22,853 nucleotides of DNA, from the NCBI GenBank assembly GCA_028716125.1, contig JAQUQK010000004.1, forward strand, positions 5,490-28,342, given 5' to 3'. The translations under genes were made by a program, and so were the position numbers. The DNA comes from Thermoplasmatota archaeon (GTDB taxonomy: Archaea; Thermoplasmatota; JAQUQK01). A model generated the notes under the pieces. That model did not search any database, was not told where the DNA came from, and saw only the letters and a list, made by a program, of their open reading frames with translations. Positions 1 to 7,476 of the stretch are shown piece by piece (the first letter of the stretch is position 1; each line of letters begins with the position of its first letter).

Positions 1-1134
1 CACTGCTGCGAATTCGGGCACTTCTGTTTCTCCTTCTTTCAATGAGAATTGCTCACCGCCCAATTTTACTTTCATCGGCTTTTTGACTTTTATTTTGACA
101 GGATTTGCCGAGAATGCAACAGTATCGTGCAATGCGTCGAAGCGCTTTAGTTCGTCAAGAGGAATTAATGTGACGCGCAGGCCCGTCTTGCCGTGCAATG
201 AATCTGAAAGTCGGATCAGGCGCTTCACGTCTGAAGTGACAGGTTCGTCGGTTTCGCCTTTTGAGAGCGCAACTATGTTATTCACGAGTGCTTCCTTCGT
301 GAAAAACCCTTTTAGCGCCCTCGTCTGGTCCAGATTGCCTTCCTTGATGCGCTCGATTCTCTCGGGCGTGAGTTCCAAAAGAATTTTTTCGGCTGTCTTT
401 TTTGTGATTCCTGATTCCGTAAGTCGCTTTATCGCTGCCTGCTTTTCCGAATTTACTAATTCTTCAGCGATATGAATTATGCTTCGGCTTATGCGCCCGC
501 GCCAGCCCGGCTCATCGGGCTTTGGCATCCTTAGGCTTTTTACCGGATTGATGAATCTTCCAGTGCCGCGCGTGCCCACGGTTTCCTCTTTCACATAATT
601 GTCGATGTCAAGCCCAACGCCAGTGATATAATCAACAATTTCCCTGCGCTCTTCGCTTGATAAGGAAAGAAGACGCGGGTCGCTTATGTGCGCATGGTAG
701 CCCCTTCCGCCCGAGAAATTTACGCGGACGTGCTTTGGGTCAAAGCCGAAATCGCCGAGAAGGAACTCGTCAACCAGTTTTATGAATTCCTCTTTGACCT
801 TGTCGAGTTGCTCTTCATAAGACATCTTTTCCGCGCCTGGTATGTGGTCGGAATCAAGATCGAAAATCAGGTCCGCGCCCATCCACTGCTTTTCCGCCAT
901 TGTGGGCGCATCCGGCTTTTGGTAGTATGCCGCCGAATGATATGCGTGCTGCGGCACTTTTCGCGCAAGAAATTCATGCACCTGCTCTGAGGAGAAAAGG
1001 CCGATATGGCGCGCCATCGTGCCGCCAAAGGGAATGTACGCCCACTCCCTGCGCGGGAACCTTTCAGGCAGGGTTATTTTGGCGCTCCTGTAATACTCGT
1101 AGAATTTTCTGGATAGGAATTCGGCTGAGTCCAT
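1..1134 (-). CDS. priS: DNA primase small (catalytic) subunit PriS, 3' end outside window
   Basis: Catalytic subunit of the archaeal/eukaryotic-type primase, which makes primers for DNA replication together with PriL. I translated it by hand from the minus strand: 378 residues are visible and the frame is still open at position 1. The metal-binding motif FDLDSD (residues 91-96, with D92 and D94 the expected catalytic pair), SGGRGYH (141-147), KSLRMP (199-204) and a downstream DSLHGKTGL are all characteristic of the family. The last visible residues, VPEFAAV, resemble the usual near-C-terminal part of archaeal PriS, so little is missing. There is no cysteine cluster between DLDSD and SGGRGYH, so the zinc knuckle of Pyrococcus-type PriS is absent, as I recall for some other euryarchaea. 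The ATG is one base beyond the hisS stop, so the two genes are probably co-transcribed and translationally coupled. Confidence 0.93.
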   Translation of the reverse strand, partial: MDSAEFLSRKFYEYYRSAKITLPERFPRREWAYIPFGGTMARHIGLFSSEQVHEFLARKVPQHAYHSAAYYQKPDAPTMAEKQWMGADLIFDLDSDHIPGAEKMSYEEQLDKVKEEFIKLVDEFLLGDFGFDPKHVRVNFSGGRGYHAHISDPRLLSLSSEERREIVDYITGVGLDIDNYVKEETVGTRGTGRFINPVKSLRMPKPDEPGWRGRISRSIIHIAEELVNSEKQAAIKRLTESGITKKTAEKILLELTPERIERIKEGNLDQTRALKGFFTKEALVNNIVALSKGETDEPVTSDVKRLIRLSDSLHGKTGLRVTLIPLDELKRFDALHDTVAFSANPVKIKVKKPMKVKLGGEQFSLKEGETEVPEFAAV

Positions 1135-1135
1135 A

Positions 1136-2392
1136 TCATTTCACATATTCCGCGATTTGCGCTTCCTCGACCTGCTTTTGCTCTCCGGTCTTGAGGTCTT
1201 TTACAGTAATCTTGCCCTGCTCGATTTCGTCGCCGATTATAAGCGCCTTGCTTGCGCCAATGACGTCGGCATATTTCAGGCTCTTTAGGCCGCGGCGCAT
1301 CAAATCAACGTCCGCCTTGATCCCGGAGGCGCGCAGTTTTGCAACGATTTCCATTGCCTTTGAGCGGCGCTTCTCCTCAATCGGAACTACGAAAACACAT
1401 CCTTTCTTGAGTTCTGGAAGCGCCTCTTCCTTTTCAAGCGCGACAAGAATTCTGTCGAATCCGATTGCGAATCCGGTTGAGCTTACCGGCTGGCCGCCGA
1501 ACAGTTCCGCAAGCGCGTACGTTCCGCCGCCGCAGACTTGCTTTTCTGCGCCTAGCATGTCGTTGTAAATCTCGAAAACCATTCCGGTGTAGTAGTCCAG
1601 CCCTCTTGCGACGCTGAAGTCGAATGTCGGCTTTACGCCGTAGAATTCCAGATAATGCCCGATTTCGCGCAACTTTGAAACTGCGTCCTTTGCGCCCGAA
1701 AGCGCCTCTGCGCGGTCAAGGGTTTCAACCCCGCCCGAAAGCGCGACTAAGTCAAGAACTTTGACTGCAAACCCTTCGCCGTATTTCTCCAGTTCGGTGC
1801 GCACTGTCTCTTCCCCGACTTTGTCCATCTTGTCGATAAGGCGCATGAGAGTACGCTGTTCCTCGTGAGGAACGCCGTCGTCAGCAAACATCTTGCGAAG
1901 CACGCCGAGGTGGCTGATGCGCGGGTCTGCATGTTTCGAACCTGCGGCTCGTATGGCGTTCATTGCAAGCCCAATGATTTCCGCCTCGCCTTCGGAATTG
2001 TCCGTACCCAGAAGCTCGCATCCGAACTGCCAGAATTCCCTGTATCTTCCGGACTGCGGCTCCTCGTAGCGGAAGCAGTTGCCGAAATAGTAAAGCTTGA
2101 TTGGCTTTGGCATCCTCTGCATGTCCGAAACGTAAAAGCGCATCACTGGCGCTGTGAGTTCAGGACGAAGCGTAACGTCCCTGTCGCCCTTGTCCTTGAA
2201 GTTGTAGAGTTCTTTCTTTATTCCCTCGCCAGAGCGTTCTATAAACAGTTCAAGATGCTCGAATGTGGGCGTCGCTATCTCCCTGTAGCCATAGGACTCG
2301 AACGTGCCCCGCATCCTTGATTCCACTATCCTGCGCCTCTCCATATCGTCCGGCAGGAAGTCGCGCGTTCCGCGCGGTCTTGAGAACTCCAT
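1136..2392 (-). CDS. hisS: Histidyl-tRNA synthetase
   Basis: Class II aminoacyl-tRNA synthetase that charges tRNA-His in the cytoplasm. The 418 residues match the usual length. Visible signatures are RGTRDFLPDD near the N-terminus (7-16), the motif 2 region with GNCFRYE (104-110) and REFWQFG (118-124), the histidine-specific ARGLDYYTG (262-270), the glycine-rich CGGGTYA (287-293), and motif 3 in STGFAIGFDRI (305-315). The anticodon-binding domain follows to the C-terminus. The ATG starts the conserved N-terminus directly, and a TATA-like element about 30 bases upstream suggests a very short leader. It is the first gene of a hisS-priS pair. Confidence 0.97.
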   Translation of the reverse strand: MEFSRPRGTRDFLPDDMERRRIVESRMRGTFESYGYREIATPTFEHLELFIERSGEGIKKELYNFKDKGDRDVTLRPELTAPVMRFYVSDMQRMPKPIKLYYFGNCFRYEEPQSGRYREFWQFGCELLGTDNSEGEAEIIGLAMNAIRAAGSKHADPRISHLGVLRKMFADDGVPHEEQRTLMRLIDKMDKVGEETVRTELEKYGEGFAVKVLDLVALSGGVETLDRAEALSGAKDAVSKLREIGHYLEFYGVKPTFDFSVARGLDYYTGMVFEIYNDMLGAEKQVCGGGTYALAELFGGQPVSSTGFAIGFDRILVALEKEEALPELKKGCVFVVPIEEKRRSKAMEIVAKLRASGIKADVDLMRRGLKSLKYADVIGASKALIIGDEIEQGKITVKDLKTGEQKQVEEAQIAEYVK

Positions 2393-2418
2393 ATTACCAC
2401 AGGAGAATTGGAAAGAAA

Positions 2419-2427
2419 CCTATAAAG
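2419..2427 (-). promoter_or_regulatory. Probable TATA box of hisS-priS
   Basis: On the minus strand the short gap between feoB and hisS reads CTTTATAGG. An archaeal TATA box is expected about 26 bases before the start site, which would put initiation near 2398, only a few bases before the hisS ATG. No Shine-Dalgarno sequence lies just before that ATG, which fits a nearly leaderless transcript. The rest of the 55-base gap holds nothing I recognise. Confidence 0.45.
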
Positions 2428-2447
2428 ATGACTTTGGCGAGTTTGCG

Positions 2448-4472
2448 CTACACGCCCAGAAGCGGCAAAACCCTTGCCGCTATTCCGCCCAGCAGGAGCG
2501 CAAGCCCTATTCCCGCCAATGAAATGTAGAGCGTCTTCTTCCACCCTATTTCTCTTATGAGGGCGCCAATGGTCGAAACGCAGGGAATGTATATCATGCA
2601 GACGAGCGCGAAGACGAACATCTGGACGTGCGTGAGTGATGAAAGGGGCACAAGTGCCGCGAGCATTATGAGCGCCAATTCCTTGCGCAGGATTCCGAAT
2701 ATGAGGACAATCCCCGCAGCCGCAGGCAGGCCAAGCCATCCACCTATCACTGGATTCATGAAAGCGGAAATTGGCCCGAACGCCCCAATGAGTTCGAGGA
2801 TTTTCAGCAAAATGCCTCCTATGATGATTATAGGAAATGCGATGAAAACGAAGTCGGACGTCCTTCCCCAAGTCTGGTAAAGCGCTGTTTTGATCGAGGG
2901 CATCTTGTATTCCGGCATTTCCATGATGAGTCCGGTAGGCTCGCCAGGAAGCACCTTGAAGGCAAGCCGCCCCAGAATGAAGACAAGCGCGATGTCTATC
3001 GCGTAAAGCGCAAGCGCCCAGCCAAGTCCCATGTACGCTCCAACCAGTCCCATTATGACAACCGTCCTTGCGGCGCATGGAATGAGAGTGGTCACAAATA
3101 TTGCAATCAGCCTTTCCCTTTCCGTTTCCAATATCCTGCAGCCAAGGCATGCAGGAACCGTGCAGCCGTAGCCCAGCATCATCGGTATTATCGCTTTGCC
3201 ATGAAGACCCATCTTGTGCATAATGGAGTCTGTAAGAAATGCTATGCGCGCCAGATAGCCGGAATTTTCCAGAATCTCAAGCACGAGGTAGAATGGAACT
3301 ATATATGGAAGCGCTATCGTTATCCCTGCAACCAGCCCGGTGAATCCTCCTTCCCAGAGTATGGCGTAAAGTGCGCCTGCGCCAAACAGCCTTTGCGCCC
3401 ATGGATCCAGCAGGCCAAATGCAGACGTCAGGGCGCTCGACAGAAAATTCCCGAAACTGAAAATTCCGACAAAAACGGCGGCCAGAATTGCAAGCATCAC
3501 GAGATAACCGAGAATTGGATGGGTGGTTACTGCGTCTATCCTTTCTGACAATGGCGGCTTGTGCGGCTTCTCTATCCTCACAACGTCTTCGGCTATCCTT
3601 TTTGCGGCCGAGGAACGCTCGTATGACATCACGAGAGGGCACGCCTCGCCGTGCGCCGATTCCAGGCCGCTTGCGCAGGCTTTTGCCGTCTCTATGAGAT
3701 TCGTGTCAATCTTCTTTGCAATTTCGCTAATCTCCTCGTCGCCTTCCAGCAATTTCGTTGCAAAATATCTCTTAGGATACTTCGTCTTGGCCGTTCCGTG
3801 TTTTCCCACGGCGGAAATGGTGATACTTATCTTTTCCTCTATTTCTTTTCCAAATTCCGGCGCTTTCGGGCGGGTGCCAAGCACATTAGTGCCGGATTCA
3901 AGCGCCGCGCTCATGGCTATTGCAGTGTCCAGTATTTTGTCTATGCCCCTGCCTTTTATTGCAACGGTGCGAACCACGGGAACGCCGAGCGCTTCCTCAA
4001 GTTTTTTGTCGTCTATGAAAATTCCCTTTTTCTCGGCGAGGTCTATCTGGTTTAGCGCGATTATCATCGGCTTGCCAAGTTCGGCGAGCTGGATTGTGAA
4101 AATTAGGTTTCTTTCGAGCGCGGATGCGTCGACCACGTTTACGACTATGTCGCTCTTGCGCGACGCGATATACTCCCTGGAAACTCTTTCCTCTATCGAA
4201 AACGTGGAAAGGGAATAGATTCCAGGAAGATCGATTACGTCTATTTGGCGGCCTTTGTATTGCAATGTGCCTTCCGCCTTCTCCACGGTCTTGCCGGGCC
4301 AGTTCCCTATGTGCTGGTGGAGCTGCGTCAGGTGATTGAATATTACGGATTTCCCGACGTTGGCATTGCCGGCGAGCATCAGGTTTATTTTTTTGCCTTG
4401 TATGCATTCTACGGCGCATTCGGCTGGGCATTTGCCCTTCCTTGCATAGCCGCAGCCTGCGCACCCATTCAT
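2448..4472 (-). CDS. feoB: Ferrous iron transporter FeoB
   Basis: Membrane Fe(II) uptake protein with a cytoplasmic GTPase domain. From the chosen start it has 674 residues. The G-domain carries G1 GNANVGKS (35-42), G3 DLPG (81-84) and G4 NQID (141-144). A helical insert follows, then a membrane domain from about residue 315 with the conserved Cys-containing gate segments GYGCTVPACLGC (434-445) and PCAAR (465-469). I chose the ATG at 4472 because a GGAGG lies 7 bases upstream and the ATG overlaps the repressor stop as ATGA; an upstream open frame exists but lies inside the repressor gene. An oddity is a cysteine cluster before the GTPase domain (C4, C7, C15, C19, C23). Co-transcription with the DtxR-FeoA protein points to iron-controlled expression. 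Confidence 0.96.
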   Translation of the reverse strand: MNGCAGCGYARKGKCPAECAVECIQGKKINLMLAGNANVGKSVIFNHLTQLHQHIGNWPGKTVEKAEGTLQYKGRQIDVIDLPGIYSLSTFSIEERVSREYIASRKSDIVVNVVDASALERNLIFTIQLAELGKPMIIALNQIDLAEKKGIFIDDKKLEEALGVPVVRTVAIKGRGIDKILDTAIAMSAALESGTNVLGTRPKAPEFGKEIEEKISITISAVGKHGTAKTKYPKRYFATKLLEGDEEISEIAKKIDTNLIETAKACASGLESAHGEACPLVMSYERSSAAKRIAEDVVRIEKPHKPPLSERIDAVTTHPILGYLVMLAILAAVFVGIFSFGNFLSSALTSAFGLLDPWAQRLFGAGALYAILWEGGFTGLVAGITIALPYIVPFYLVLEILENSGYLARIAFLTDSIMHKMGLHGKAIIPMMLGYGCTVPACLGCRILETERERLIAIFVTTLIPCAARTVVIMGLVGAYMGLGWALALYAIDIALVFILGRLAFKVLPGEPTGLIMEMPEYKMPSIKTALYQTWGRTSDFVFIAFPIIIIGGILLKILELIGAFGPISAFMNPVIGGWLGLPAAAGIVLIFGILRKELALIMLAALVPLSSLTHVQMFVFALVCMIYIPCVSTIGALIREIGWKKTLYISLAGIGLALLLGGIAARVLPLLGV

Positions 4473-5185
4473 TTCTTGGCCTCCTTTTCTTTTCCTTCGG
4501 CAGAGCGCGACACGAATATTTTCGACGCCACGCCCCTGCCAAGCGCAAGGTTGCATGATCTCGCGCATATCTCTACCGGGCCGCTGAACGGAGCGGACTT
4601 GACGATTTTGATTACAGTTCCCGGCGAAAGCCCCATGTCGGCGAGGCGCTGGACTACGGATTTTCCGCCGCGAAGGAAGCGTATGACTACGCAACTCCCT
4701 TCCCGCAGCGAGGTGAGCGGAGCTATCTCCACCGCCCTGCGCCCCGCCAATTCCGTGCACTGGGTGCAATTCTCAACGTCCTTGTCGCAAACAGGTATGA
4801 TTTCGTTGTCCGGGCATTTTTCGGGATGCTGCAGCATGCGGCACAAGGCATCCTCGGTTTTTGAAGATACCGTATGCTCGAGGCTGCAGGCTTCGTCGTG
4901 CGCCTCTTCCTTGCCAACTCCCAGAACTTTTACAAGAAAAGTCTCCCAAAGGCGATGCCTGCGGAGGACCTTGCGCCCTTCTTCCAGTCCCTTTTGCGTA
5001 AGCGCCGTTTCGGTATGCGGCGCATATTTTACATAGCCCATTTTGTCAAGCTTGGATAGCATCTCCGTGACGCTTGGCGGGGCAATTTTGAGCACTGCCG
5101 CTATCTCGCCGGTTGCCAGCGGCTTTCCCTTCTCCATAAGGCGGTATAGCGCTTCCAGGTATTCCTCGACGTTCGGGCTTGCCAT
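4469..5185 (-). CDS. DtxR/IdeR-family metal-dependent repressor with C-terminal FeoA-like domain
   Basis: Iron-responsive transcription factor of 238 residues. Residues 1-65 form a winged helix (for example SVTEMLSKLDKMGYV, 38-52). The dimerisation/metal domain keeps the DtxR ligands: H77, E81, H96, C100, E103 and H104 align with DtxR His79, Glu83, His98, Cys102, Glu105 and His106. E8 stands where DtxR has Met10 and MntR has Asp8. Cys at position 100 favours iron over manganese. Residues about 152-226 are a FeoA/SH3-like domain (RLADMGLSPGT, 180-190; LALGRG, 213-218). Extra cysteines C124, C133, C140 and C143 lie between the two parts. The gene leads the operon and its stop overlaps the feoB ATG. 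No separate feoA is present, so this protein may act both as repressor and as FeoA partner; that dual role is inference. Confidence 0.93.
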   Translation of the reverse strand: MASPNVEEYLEALYRLMEKGKPLATGEIAAVLKIAPPSVTEMLSKLDKMGYVKYAPHTETALTQKGLEEGRKVLRRHRLWETFLVKVLGVGKEEAHDEACSLEHTVSSKTEDALCRMLQHPEKCPDNEIIPVCDKDVENCTQCTELAGRRAVEIAPLTSLREGSCVVIRFLRGGKSVVQRLADMGLSPGTVIKIVKSAPFSGPVEICARSCNLALGRGVASKIFVSRSAEGKEKEAKK

Positions 5186-5219
5186 CTTAACAATAGTGAA
5201 TCGAATGACGGAATATAAA

Positions 5220-5235
5220 TTTAGGCGTACCTAAA
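5220..5235. promoter_or_regulatory. Candidate DtxR/IdeR-type operator in divergent promoter
   Basis: TTTAGG-CGTA-CCTAAA is a perfect 6-base inverted repeat with a 4-base spacer. The TTAGG and CCTAA half-sites match the outer parts of known DtxR/IdeR operators. It is flanked by AT-rich TATA-like stretches on both sides (5212-5219 and 5235-5241), so a bound repressor would cover promoters in either direction. It lies 35 bases before the DtxR-FeoA start and about 60 before the kinase start. Autoregulation of the repressor-feoB operon is the simplest reading. Confidence 0.75.
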
Positions 5236-5296
5236 TATATTTCCATTTTTGCAGGCAAGTGCAAAGAATCTTTTACCGCCCGCCGATTCTCCCCTG

Positions 5297-6199
5297 ATGC
5301 TCGAACGGCTCAAGAGAATAGACGTCAAAGAGGGATGGCGCAAGGCGATTCATATCCCCACGGCAATACTCGCGCCAATCGTCGTGTTTTTGTTCGGATA
5401 CGCCGGCGCAGAGGTGCTTTGCATATCTGCCCTCGCATACATATTCGTCACAGGATATTTCGAGAAGCGACACAACATAAAGATGCCCGTTTCTTCAGAG
5501 GCGTTTGAGATTGCCTCGCGCGGAAAAGAGCTTGAGTTTCCATTGGCGCAGACTCTTTTCCTGATTGCTGTCCTCATCATTGCAATTTTCCTGCCATTTT
5601 CACTAACATTCGCGGCGCTTGGCGTCCTTGGCTTTGGCGACGGCGCGGCGGCCCTGGGCGGGATGATGTTTGGAGACCACAAAATCCCATACAACCGCAA
5701 AAAGTCGGTTGAGGGTTCTCTTATCGGGACGATTGTTGGATTTATTGGCGCAATACTGCTCGGATGGGCCGGAATCTGGTTCGATTATACAAACACAGCA
5801 AAACCGCTGTTCGGGCTCATCCCGCAGCTGAATGGAACCTGGATGCCCATTCTCATTTTGATATTCGGCGCATACCTCCTTGTCCTGCTATGGATAGAAA
5901 TATTCGAGTTCTTTGCAAAGAAAAGATACGACCGCAGGGCGGCTTTTACTGGAATTTCGCTCAGCCTGCTGATTGGCCTTGCGCTTTTCGGGATTTTCCT
6001 CGCATTTGGGATGGATACTCCCATTTTTGCGGAAGCGCTAAAGTCAATAGTCGCGGCAAAGGCGGCGAAACTGCCATTCGTATATCTTGTCGGAACAATT
6101 AGCGGAATGATTGCCGAATCCGCCGCTGGAAAGACCGACAACCTTCTAGTTCCTCTTGTTTCAGCTGGGACGATGGTCGGAGTTTTGCTGGTGGTCTGA
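5297..6199 (+). CDS. Polyprenol/dolichol kinase-like CTP-dependent lipid kinase (integral membrane)
   Basis: Multi-pass membrane protein of 300 residues related to the SEC59/DGK1 family of CTP-dependent polyprenol and diacylglycerol kinases. The family signature is visible as LGFGDGAAALGGMMFGDHKI (111-130) followed by KKSVEGSLIG (135-144), and near the C-terminus as DNLLVPLVSAG. About eight hydrophobic segments are apparent. In archaea such kinases are linked to lipid-carrier or phospholipid metabolism; the substrate cannot be told here. The ATG at 5297 is preferred over a TTG at 5249, because the extra 16 residues do not look family-like and lie close to the promoter. No good ribosome binding site is seen. 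The stop directly abuts the truA start, so the two genes form an operon. Confidence 0.82.
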   Translation: MLERLKRIDVKEGWRKAIHIPTAILAPIVVFLFGYAGAEVLCISALAYIFVTGYFEKRHNIKMPVSSEAFEIASRGKELEFPLAQTLFLIAVLIIAIFLPFSLTFAALGVLGFGDGAAALGGMMFGDHKIPYNRKKSVEGSLIGTIVGFIGAILLGWAGIWFDYTNTAKPLFGLIPQLNGTWMPILILIFGAYLLVLLWIEIFEFFAKKRYDRRAAFTGISLSLLIGLALFGIFLAFGMDTPIFAEALKSIVAAKAAKLPFVYLVGTISGMIAESAAGKTDNLLVPLVSAGTMVGVLLVV

Positions 6200-6982
6200 T
6201 TGCCGAAAACGCTCGCCCTGAAATTCGCATACGACGGAACTAAATTCGACGGATTCGCTGTCCAGCCGCACGGAAAAACTGTCGAGGGTGAGATAATCAA
6301 GGCGCTTCGAGCAATCGGAATAAAAAGCAGCCCGCGCCCGGCGAGCAGAACCGACAAATGGGTTAGCGCCCGCGGGAACGTCATGGGGCTTGAAACTGAT
6401 TTCCCTGCGGGAAAGTTGGTAAAGGCGCTAAACGGGATTTTGGAAAATATTTGGTTCTACGCTGTCGCTGATGCCCCTGCGGATTTCAAGCCCCGCCACG
6501 CGAACTGGCGGCTCTATCGCTACATCATGCCCAATGAAAAATTCGACGTGCCTGCGATGAAGAGATGCGCCGAAATGCTTGTTGGAGAGCATGACTTTTC
6601 AGCGCTTGCAAAAAAAGACGAGGACAAAAATCCGAAGAGGAATATACTTTCTGCGTCAGTTTCCAAAAAAGGAAAATTCATAATCCTTGAATTAAAAGCG
6701 CAGTCGTTCCTGTGGAGCATGGTGAGAGGAATCGCCGAATTGATGAAAGAAGCTGGAAGGAAAAAGGTAGGCGAGGATTCCATTTTGAAAATACTTGCAG
6801 GAGAAAGGAAGTCGAGCCTGCATTACGCGCCTCCCGAAAACCTTGTCCTGCTTGACGTTCATTATGATAAATTGAAATTCCGAAACATCCGCGAAGCAGT
6901 TAGAAAGATGAAAAAGGAGATTGGTGCCGAGCTTGAGAAGGCAGAAGCGCGCCAGAAAATACTGCAGGCAATTGTACATTAG
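6200..6982 (+). CDS. truA: tRNA pseudouridine synthase TruA
   Basis: Converts uridines in the tRNA anticodon arm to pseudouridine. The 260-residue protein begins with the family pattern FAYDGTKFDGFAVQP (9-23) and has the catalytic loop SRTDKWVSARGN, with D52 as the expected nucleophile. FLWSMVRGIAELM near the C-terminus matches the usual FLWNQIRKMVG-like segment. The start is a TTG touching the TGA of the kinase gene; the next in-frame ATG would remove the catalytic Asp. The 3' end overlaps the convergent acetyltransferase gene by 4 bases, so neither gene has room for a separate terminator. Confidence 0.93.
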   Translation: MPKTLALKFAYDGTKFDGFAVQPHGKTVEGEIIKALRAIGIKSSPRPASRTDKWVSARGNVMGLETDFPAGKLVKALNGILENIWFYAVADAPADFKPRHANWRLYRYIMPNEKFDVPAMKRCAEMLVGEHDFSALAKKDEDKNPKRNILSASVSKKGKFIILELKAQSFLWSMVRGIAELMKEAGRKKVGEDSILKILAGERKSSLHYAPPENLVLLDVHYDKLKFRNIREAVRKMKKEIGAELEKAEARQKILQAIVH

Positions 6983-7476
6983 TCGTAGATTTTCTGCATC
7001 ATTATTACGTCGAGCAGTTTTCCAAATTTGACTCCGACTTCTTTCATGGTGCCGATGTGTGAAAAGCCAGCTTTCTCGTGCATTTTTACGCTTACGCCGT
7101 TGCCTGATGCGATTCTTGCAATCACTGTGTGAAGGCCGCATTTCTTTCCTTCTTCCATTAACTTTTCCAGGAGCGCATTTCCAATTCCCATTCCTCTGTT
7201 TTTCTCTGCGACATAAACTGAATTTTCTGCCGTGCCGGAATATGCGCACCTGTCCGACCATCTGGAAAGCGATGCCCATCCTACGACCTTGCCGCTGATT
7301 TCTGCAACTATAATTGGGTGTTTTTCATCATGCGCAGCAAACCATTTTTCCTGCTCTTCCATGGATTTTGTTTGCGTGTCGAAGGTTGCTGTGGTTTTCA
7401 ATATTGCGTCATTGTAAATTTCCGTGATTGCTTCGAGGTCTGAGTGCTTTGCTTTTCGCATCACGACTTTTGGCAT
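6979..7476 (-). CDS. GNAT-family N-acetyltransferase (phosphinothricin acetyltransferase-like)
   Basis: Acetyl-CoA-dependent N-acetyltransferase of 165 residues. IYNDAILKTTATFD (20-33) and the acetyl-CoA loop VYVAEKNRGMGIGNALL (87-103, with R94, G95, G97 and G99) place it near the PAT/YncA branch, whose members acetylate small amines or amino acid derivatives; KMHEKAGF is the typical late motif. The substrate is unknown. A GGAGAG lies 7 bases before the ATG. The start overlaps the end of the glycosylase-acetyltransferase gene by 16 bases, so it is the last gene of that operon. Confidence 0.88.
   Translation of the reverse strand: MPKVVMRKAKHSDLEAITEIYNDAILKTTATFDTQTKSMEEQEKWFAAHDEKHPIIVAEISGKVVGWASLSRWSDRCAYSGTAENSVYVAEKNRGMGIGNALLEKLMEEGKKCGLHTVIARIASGNGVSVKMHEKAGFSHIGTMKEVGVKFGKLLDVIMMQKIYD

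Noticed and set aside
83..475. Plus-strand open frame of 130 codons at the left edge
   Set aside because: It is antisense to priS, whose minus-strand frame carries recognisable primase motifs.
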